Shown: positions 6,496-10,783 of the stretch, one piece after another | Position numbering within the stretch: position 1 is the first letter of the stretch | Layout of the letters: each line of letters opens with the position of its first letter | Origin: an uncultured Opitutia bacterium | GTDB lineage: Bacteria; Verrucomicrobiota; Verrucomicrobiae; Opitutales; UBA953 | Assembly (NCBI GenBank): GCA_903859115.1 | Contig: CAIOLH010000251.1 | Location: 1-10,783 of the forward strand | DNA length: 10,783 bases | Direction: 5' to 3' | Program-made: the position numbers and the translations under genes | The notes under the pieces: generated by a model | Told to the model about the DNA's origin: nothing | Database searches by the model: none | Seen by the model: the letters and a program-made list of their open reading frames with translations, nothing else

Positions 6496-7248
6496 ATGGT
6501 TTTAAAAACGAAGCCATTGCTTCTACTATTAAACACAGGGGAGATACATGAAGAAAAATTAGTGGGAGAACTTGAGCAGGCCAATTTTAGAGTTCAATTA
6601 TTTGAAAAAGATTCTTTGGCTTTAAAATTCCTGGAGAGAAATAATGTTCACGGACTATTTGTTGTTAGTAGTACACTCGAAAAAACAAAGTCACTGATTG
6701 GAGAAATTCGTAAAACCGAAAACCCCGTGGCTATCTTCTGTTCCATGAGTCAGTGTAGCCCTGAAAATATTGCTGGGCTATTAGATCATGGCTGCGATGA
6801 GTTTTTTACAAAGTCCTCTCCCTCCATCGAAGTCATTGCGCGCATTAAAGCCGTACTGCGTCGAAGTGATGTCGTCAAAGACCGTCAAATTACTGCTAAC
6901 GTAAGTCTGGATATGGAAAAATTTAATTTTCACGGCGTAACTGTAAATCCTGGTCAGCTAGAAATTGTTTTTGATGAAAAAAATAAATTCAAATTAGGTA
7001 AAAAAGAATTAGGCATCCTCTACTACCTCGCCAGCAATCCAGGGGTTATTGTTAGTCGAAATAATTTAATCCACGCCGTCTGGGGAGTCCATGCCAACAC
7101 CCGCAGTCGCTCGGTGGATCAATATATCACCAAAATCCGTATACTTTTTGAAAAATACGCCGATGGCTTGAGTTGTTTACGCACCCTGCACGGGATTGGT
7201 TATTGGTATGATCCCAAGCTATTGAGCAAGAAAAAGGCTAGTTCCTAA
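6496..7248 (+). CDS. Atypical OmpR/PhoB-family regulator with degenerate receiver domain
   Basis: A 250-residue protein with the usual two-domain size. The C-terminal winged helix (about 152-240) is well kept: LGKKELGILYYLASNPG (167-183), SRNNLIHAVWG (187-197), recognition helix RSVDQYITKIRILFE (205-219), and the hairpin signature GIGYWY (233-238). The N-terminal part (about 7-123) has receiver length and ends in ARIKAVLRRS like OmpR-type receivers, but key residues are lost. The acidic pair of the first loop is replaced by N13-T14. The phospho-acceptor Asp aligns with S58 in FVVSST. The Thr/Ser switch position is C82, followed by S83. Only the conserved Lys (K106 in FFTKSS) remains. It therefore probably works without phosphorylation, as known for the chlamydial OmpR-type protein ChxR. 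No histidine kinase gene is adjacent. The start follows ACACACCTC, with no Shine-Dalgarno. Confidence 0.85.
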   Translation: MVLKTKPLLLLLNTGEIHEEKLVGELEQANFRVQLFEKDSLALKFLERNNVHGLFVVSSTLEKTKSLIGEIRKTENPVAIFCSMSQCSPENIAGLLDHGCDEFFTKSSPSIEVIARIKAVLRRSDVVKDRQITANVSLDMEKFNFHGVTVNPGQLEIVFDEKNKFKLGKKELGILYYLASNPGVIVSRNNLIHAVWGVHANTRSRSVDQYITKIRILFEKYADGLSCLRTLHGIGYWYDPKLLSKKKASS

Positions 7249-7299
7249 ATTAGGACGCACTCGCTTGATTTTTGGCCGAGTTTGCCTTAATTAGACTTC

Positions 7300-7635
7300 A
7301 TGAAAATAAAAGCTTATCTTAAACCTAGTTGCGGTTGGTCCAACGGCGTCCGTGCTATCTTAAAAAAACATCAACTGGCTTACGAAGATGTAGATATTAT
7401 CAACAACCCTGCCAACTACGCAGAGATGGTTGAGCGTAGTGGCCAACGTCTTTCACCTTGTGTCGAAATTGATGGCGTGATGCTGGCCGATATTTCTGGC
7501 GATGAAGTAGAAAAATATATGTTAGAAAAAGGTCTGGTTAAACCTGTCAGTGCTGAAACCGATGTTCCCACCAATGCGCCTTGCACGGATGAAGAACACG
7601 CCAAGCAACGAGCCAAGACGATTCGCTTCTTCTAA
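7300..7635 (+). CDS. Glutaredoxin-family protein with CGWS active site
   Basis: A 111-residue thioredoxin-fold protein. The N-terminal strand is followed by PSCGWSNGVRAIL (9-21), where C11-G-W-S14 takes the place of the CxxC redox site, so it is of the single-cysteine (CxxS) kind. LSPC (51-54) holds the expected cis-proline (P53), and IDG then LADISGDEVEKYM (57-74) completes the glutaredoxin core. The core ends near residue 80. A tail of about 30 residues adds a further cysteine (C95) and a basic end, KQRAKTIRFF. Likely a cytoplasmic thiol oxidoreductase or glutathione-dependent protein. The CGFS-type iron-sulfur carriers are a related class, but CGWS and the lack of their other motifs make that uncertain. 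It begins 51 nt after the regulator gene, possibly co-transcribed, and its stop lies 1 nt from the stop of the convergent aminotransferase gene. Confidence 0.85.
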   Translation: MKIKAYLKPSCGWSNGVRAILKKHQLAYEDVDIINNPANYAEMVERSGQRLSPCVEIDGVMLADISGDEVEKYMLEKGLVKPVSAETDVPTNAPCTDEEHAKQRAKTIRFF

Positions 7636-7636
7636 G

Positions 7637-8788
7637 TTACTGAGTCGCGAAAGCGGCCAAAGATTCGGCCACCCAAGCTCTTTGATTTTCAGCAAGTTCC
7701 GGGAAAACCGGAATGCTCAGAACTTCTTGGGCAAGTTTTTCGGCTACCAGTGCAGAGTCTGCTCCGCGACCAATACCCTTAAAACATTCCTGGCGATGAA
7801 GCGGAATGGGATAATAGATTTCGCACCCAATTTTTCGCTCAGTTAAGAACTGTTTCAACGCGTCTCTACGACCATTTAAAACTCGGAGCGTAAACTGATT
7901 CCAAATCCCTTCGCCCGAAAAATCTTGAGGTAAAAGAATCTTAGCATCGCTCGGTGCATCGGATCCATTCAGGGAAATCCCTTTAACGGTGCTTAAAAAC
8001 TTGTGGTAAAAAAGGGCGTTCCCTGCACGGGCACAATTATACTTTGGAAGATGAGGCAACTTCACGTGCAATAAAGCGGCCTGCAGTGGATCCATTCTAA
8101 AATTCGCTCCTACATATTTATGAAAATATTTTGGCTGCATACCATGTACTCGTAAAATACGAGCCTTCTCAGCCAGCGTATCATCTTGCGTGGTCACTAA
8201 ACCCGAGTCGCCAAATCCACCGAGATTTTTTGAGGGGAAAAAACTCGTCGCACCAAAATCTCCGACAGACATAGTAGGGTGACCCTGCCAGCGTGCACCC
8301 ATCGACTGCGCAGCGTCTTCAATTAAAAAAAGTTTATGGCTATCAGCAAACTGACGCAGACGAACCAAGTCGCAGGATTGTCCAAAAAGGTGGACGGGCA
8401 TAATGGCCTTGGTTTTAGGGCCTACCTTCTTTTCGGCGTCTGCTAAGCTAATATTAAATGTATGTGCTTCAACATCCACCCATACCGGGGTAGCTCCGAG
8501 ACGGACGACCGATCCAGCTGTCGCGAAAAAAGTAAACGCTGGTAATAAAACTTCGTCGCCAGGTCCAATGCCCAAAGCCATGAGCGGTAAAAGTAAGGCA
8601 TCCGTACCCGAAGAAACTCCAATCGCATGCTTTACCTTTAAAAATTCGGCACAGGACTTTTCGAACGCCTCAAGGCGTGGACCCATAATAAAAGCGTTCG
8701 ACTTCATGACTTCTTTAAAAGTCGACTCATACGCAGGAGCCAAAGCTTCGTTCTGCGGGCCGAGATCTAATAAGGGAACCGTTACCAT
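7637..8788 (-). CDS. DegT/DnrJ/EryC1/StrS-family PLP sugar aminotransferase
   Basis: Transfers an amino group, usually from glutamate, to a keto sugar nucleotide; cytoplasmic, PLP-dependent. With the ATG at 8788 it has 383 residues, normal for the family. Visible: SSGTDALLL (59-67), GDEVLLPAFTFFAT (77-90), EDAAQSMGA (157-165) with D158 contacting the PLP ring, SFFPSKNLGGFGDSG (182-196) with K187 as the Schiff-base lysine, NFRMDPLQAA (229-238), GCEIYYPIPLH (321-331) and the closing IPVFPEL (359-365). The pattern is like WbpE/VioA-type enzymes making acetamido or amino sugars for O-antigen, but the exact substrate is not readable. A GTG at 8797 would extend it by three residues; ATG is preferred, with GAAG 9-12 nt upstream as a weak ribosome-binding site. 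It lies 24 nt downstream of lgt, probably in the same transcript. Confidence 0.92.
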   Translation of the reverse strand: MVTVPLLDLGPQNEALAPAYESTFKEVMKSNAFIMGPRLEAFEKSCAEFLKVKHAIGVSSGTDALLLPLMALGIGPGDEVLLPAFTFFATAGSVVRLGATPVWVDVEAHTFNISLADAEKKVGPKTKAIMPVHLFGQSCDLVRLRQFADSHKLFLIEDAAQSMGARWQGHPTMSVGDFGATSFFPSKNLGGFGDSGLVTTQDDTLAEKARILRVHGMQPKYFHKYVGANFRMDPLQAALLHVKLPHLPKYNCARAGNALFYHKFLSTVKGISLNGSDAPSDAKILLPQDFSGEGIWNQFTLRVLNGRRDALKQFLTERKIGCEIYYPIPLHRQECFKGIGRGADSALVAEKLAQEVLSIPVFPELAENQRAWVAESLAAFATQ

Positions 8789-8812
8789 GATTAACACTTC
8801 ATTCAGTCACAC

Positions 8813-9619
8813 TCAGCGAGCAACATCTTTCGATTTAAATCGGCTGATTAAAATCAAAATTAGACCCAGGATTAACAATGGCAAAGTCCAAAATTGTCCT
8901 GCCGTTAAACCCATAATAAATCCATCCTCTGGAACACGGAAAGCTTCCGTGAGAATGCGGGCGCACGCGTAAATAATTAAAAACTCGCCCGCCAACTGTC
9001 CGGCTGGGAGTTTTTTAGGATAGCGCCAGTAAACCCATAGAAAAGGGATAAGGCCCTCACCCAGGGCTTCGTATAATTGTGATGGGTGACGAGGAATATT
9101 TCCTTCACGTGGAAAAATAACCGCCCACACAACGTCCGAAGGTCGTCCTACCAGTTCTGCGTTTATGAAATTTGCGATTCGTCCAAAGAAAATTCCAGCT
9201 GGAGCCATCGCACATAATAAATCGCCGACCTGTAAAAATGAAACGCGACGTGTCTTCGCAAACCACGCAGCAACAAAGATAATTCCTAAAAATCCTCCAT
9301 GACTAGCCATCCCACCCTGCCAAACCCTGAAGACCATCATGGGGTCAGCCAAAAATTCTTCATGAGCGTAAAGTAGAACGTGGCCTAGACGTCCGCCCAG
9401 AACTACTCCCATCATAATCGCGGTAATTAAATTGGATTCATCTTGGGGTGATTGCAGTGGAGTTAATTGTCGCACTCTCCAGCGATGTAATAACAAAGCT
9501 GCTATTAAAAATCCCGTTGCATAAGAAAGACCGTACCAATGAATGCCTTTAAGAAACCATCCATCTGGAAAGTGAATCGCTACCGGATCTAAATGGTGAA
9601 CCCAATAGGCTAAAAGCAT
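8813..9619 (-). CDS. lgt: Prolipoprotein diacylglyceryl transferase
   Basis: Inner-membrane enzyme that transfers diacylglycerol from phosphatidylglycerol to the lipobox cysteine of prolipoproteins, the first step of lipoprotein maturation. The 268 residues form about seven membrane helices. Signatures: GGRLGHVLLY (75-84), QGGMASHGGFLG (101-112) with H107 corresponding to E. coli H103, GRIANFINAELVGRP (146-160) with R147, N150 and E155 matching R143, N146 and E151, RHPSQLYEA (177-185), and R221/E225 near the end. The C-terminus is basic (SRFKSKDVAR). A longer frame from 9679 was rejected because it would overlap the upstream gene by 56 nt and family members start near MLLAYWVHHLDPVAI. The chosen ATG lies 4 nt after the upstream stop, with TAAGG about 9 nt before it. 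Confidence 0.96.
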   Translation of the reverse strand: MLLAYWVHHLDPVAIHFPDGWFLKGIHWYGLSYATGFLIAALLLHRWRVRQLTPLQSPQDESNLITAIMMGVVLGGRLGHVLLYAHEEFLADPMMVFRVWQGGMASHGGFLGIIFVAAWFAKTRRVSFLQVGDLLCAMAPAGIFFGRIANFINAELVGRPSDVVWAVIFPREGNIPRHPSQLYEALGEGLIPFLWVYWRYPKKLPAGQLAGEFLIIYACARILTEAFRVPEDGFIMGLTAGQFWTLPLLILGLILILISRFKSKDVAR

Positions 9620-9623
9620 AGTC

Positions 9624-10712
9624 TTAAGCCTTAGGGGTTGAACCGTCAGAACCAGGTCGACGATTGAAACGGTGACCACGCTGGCGAGCCAACTCTCTCA
9701 TATCAGGGTGAGGATCGTCTTTCTCATAAATTTCTAAGCCTAGTAGAGATTCAAAAATATCTTCGAGTGTTATGACTCCCGCGAAGGCACCAAACTCGTC
9801 TACCACAACGGCTAAGTGTTGGTGAGCTCGAACTAAATCGTGTAAGGCATCAGAAAGTGTAGCATTCTCGGGCACGATATGAGCGCGTGCCATCAGTTCT
9901 TTAATTTTTATTTCTCTTTTACCATCGCCTGCAGCTTTTAAGATGTCGCGACGGCGAACAACGCCAACGATACGATCAGGATTAACATCCCAAACCGGCA
10001 TACGACCATGCGGAACGTTGGAATAGAGTCTTAAAACATCACCCACCGAAAGATTCGCTTCGAGAGCGGTGACGACAGGACGAGGAGTTAAAACCTGCGA
10101 AACGGGAATATCATCCAATCGAACGGCATTAGCAACTAAGGTGCTTTCGGCCTGGGTTATTTTTCCTTCACGCGCAGCGGCTTGTGCCATACTGCCGATG
10201 TCAGCATCAGCGCGATCAAAACCTACTTCTTCCGGTGTAGCTAAAGAATCGTGCATGCGTCCCAAACGTCGCAGAATGTAAGCTGCACCACGGACAAGCA
10301 TGAGTGATGGCGCAATTTTAGGAGCTAAACTTAATCGAAAGTGTGTCCCCAGTTTTTGAGGCAACATCACTGTAAGCCATGCCATGAAAAAAGAAATTAA
10401 AACGACAAAAAGAAACAATCCAGCTGAGGCCCAATGCGTGGAGGCTGTTTCAATTAATTTCGAACCAAACAATATTCCTCCTAAAAGCGCACTCATACCA
10501 ACAAAGGCTGCAATGAGAACTTCAAAGGCGGCCAACGTGTTACCCTGTTCGCCACGACAGCGCTCTAGTGCGATAGCAGCTTTAGCGTTATGACGTCGCA
10601 ACTCTTCAATTTCGCCCAACGAAAAGGCGGAAACGACACCGGCGACCAAGGAGAGCAGTGCAGCGCTTCCGTTGAGTAAAATAAAAATGATCCAGAGCAA
10701 CCAAGGTTCCAT
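9624..10712 (-). CDS. DUF21 (CNNM) plus CBS-pair membrane protein, CorC/HlyC-like family
   Basis: A 362-residue protein with an N-terminal membrane domain and a C-terminal cytoplasmic CBS pair. Hydrophobic helices lie at about 4-30, 62-84 and 95-116, as in the CNNM/DUF21 domain, with SLGEIEELRRHN (31-42) and the LPQKLG motif (117-122). An amphipathic linker (about 130-200) leads to VLTPRPVVTALE (207-218) and CBS1 (about 205-262, including GRMPVWD and GVVRRRDIL). CBS2 (about 270-325) includes LAVVVDEFGAFAGVITLEDI. The chain ends at a short DMRELAR tail and lacks the CorC_HlyC C-terminal domain, a common variant in this family. Relatives act in Mg2+/Co2+ efflux or resistance. The older label 'hemolysin' is not meaningful. 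It is the first gene of a CNNM-lgt-aminotransferase series, with AAAGGA just before the ATG, closer than ideal for a ribosome-binding site. Confidence 0.88.
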   Translation of the reverse strand: MEPWLLWIIFILLNGSAALLSLVAGVVSAFSLGEIEELRRHNAKAAIALERCRGEQGNTLAAFEVLIAAFVGMSALLGGILFGSKLIETASTHWASAGLFLFVVLISFFMAWLTVMLPQKLGTHFRLSLAPKIAPSLMLVRGAAYILRRLGRMHDSLATPEEVGFDRADADIGSMAQAAAREGKITQAESTLVANAVRLDDIPVSQVLTPRPVVTALEANLSVGDVLRLYSNVPHGRMPVWDVNPDRIVGVVRRRDILKAAGDGKREIKIKELMARAHIVPENATLSDALHDLVRAHQHLAVVVDEFGAFAGVITLEDIFESLLGLEIYEKDDPHPDMRELARQRGHRFNRRPGSDGSTPKA

Positions 10713-10760
10713 GTCCTTTTACCCTAGTAGTGTCTTAGAAAATTTGCGAGGGAGAATCCG

Positions 10761-10783
10761 ATGGTTGACCTTCATTTAAATGG
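10761..10783 (+). CDS. Start of a divergent gene (3' part outside window)
   Basis: ATG at 10761 is preceded by GAGGGAGA (10748-10755), whose GGAG core sits 6 nt before the start, the best Shine-Dalgarno in the window. Only seven complete codons are visible (M-V-D-L-H-L-N). That is too short to name a family. The D-L-H beginning recalls PHP-domain phosphoesterases, but the usual second His is Asn here, so this is only a passing thought. The gene would diverge from the DUF21-CBS gene, with 48 nt between the two starts. Confidence 0.5.

Noticed and set aside
7253..7286. Weak hairpin ACTCG/CGAGT between the regulator and glutaredoxin genes
   Set aside because: Only 5 bp with a loop of about 14 nt and no following T-run, so it does not support a terminator.
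8403..8972. Plus-strand open frame of 189 codons, the longest antisense frame
   Set aside because: It spans the 5' part of the aminotransferase gene, the gap and the lgt 3' end in antisense; composition is typical of a shadow frame and both minus-strand genes are well supported.
9620..9679. Upstream start (GTG) that would lengthen Lgt by 20 residues
   Set aside because: It overlaps the end of the DUF21-CBS gene by 56 nt; the ATG at 9619 gives a standard Lgt N-terminus 4 nt after the upstream stop.
1..10783. Search by eye for CRISPR repeats, transposase genes, rRNA and phage genes
   Set aside because: No regularly spaced repeats, transposase or integrase motifs, or rRNA-like sequence seen anywhere in the window.

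Overview
The window looks like part of a Gram-negative chromosome. Kdo activation genes, lipoprotein acylation by Lgt and an O-antigen-ligase-like protein all imply an outer membrane with lipopolysaccharide or capsule. Base composition appears moderate. Most start codons are preceded by A/T-rich sequence rather than a clear Shine-Dalgarno. The mix of families (GbsR/MarR-type regulator ahead of polysaccharide genes, CGWS glutaredoxin, DUF21-CBS protein beside lgt) fits the PVC group, perhaps Verrucomicrobiota. That placement is an inference from gene families and no marker gene in the window proves it.

Left block (1-5946, all minus strand): a GbsR/MarR-like winged-helix regulator (5425-5946) is followed, after a 96-nt gap, by a very compact six-gene operon read towards lower coordinates. 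In order it encodes a small HxGH nucleotidyltransferase, GDP-mannose 4,6-dehydratase (gmd), GDP-L-fucose synthase (fcl), CMP-Kdo synthetase (kdsB), arabinose-5-phosphate isomerase (kdsD), and an O-antigen ligase/polymerase-like membrane protein cut by the window edge. Gaps between genes are only 5, 0, 5, 3 and 3 nt. Together they supply two activated sugars for surface polysaccharide (GDP-fucose and precursors of CMP-Kdo) plus a membrane polymerisation or ligation step. The untranslated leader of this operon holds a TATAAT-like box and an element resembling the ops/JUMPStart signal of RfaH-controlled polysaccharide operons.

Middle block (5947-6495): it holds a 23-bp imperfect palindrome upstream of the regulator gene, a tRNA-Glu(TTC) with its own terminator and probable promoter (all minus strand), and a probable 57-residue single-pass membrane protein gene. 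A perfect 8-bp inverted repeat lies just before the next gene.

Right block (6496-10783): two plus-strand genes encode an OmpR/PhoB-type regulator with a degenerate, probably non-phosphorylatable receiver and a glutaredoxin-like protein. They converge with a 1-nt gap on a minus-strand group: a DUF21-CBS (CNNM/CorC-like) membrane protein, lgt, and a DegT-family sugar aminotransferase. At the right edge a divergent plus-strand gene begins with the best Shine-Dalgarno in the window.

No insertion sequence, integrase, CRISPR array or rRNA was seen. The coding genes are mostly familiar. The most interesting signals are regulatory: the ops-like leader, the palindrome ahead of the regulator, and the pseudo-receiver regulator with an inverted repeat abutting its start codon.
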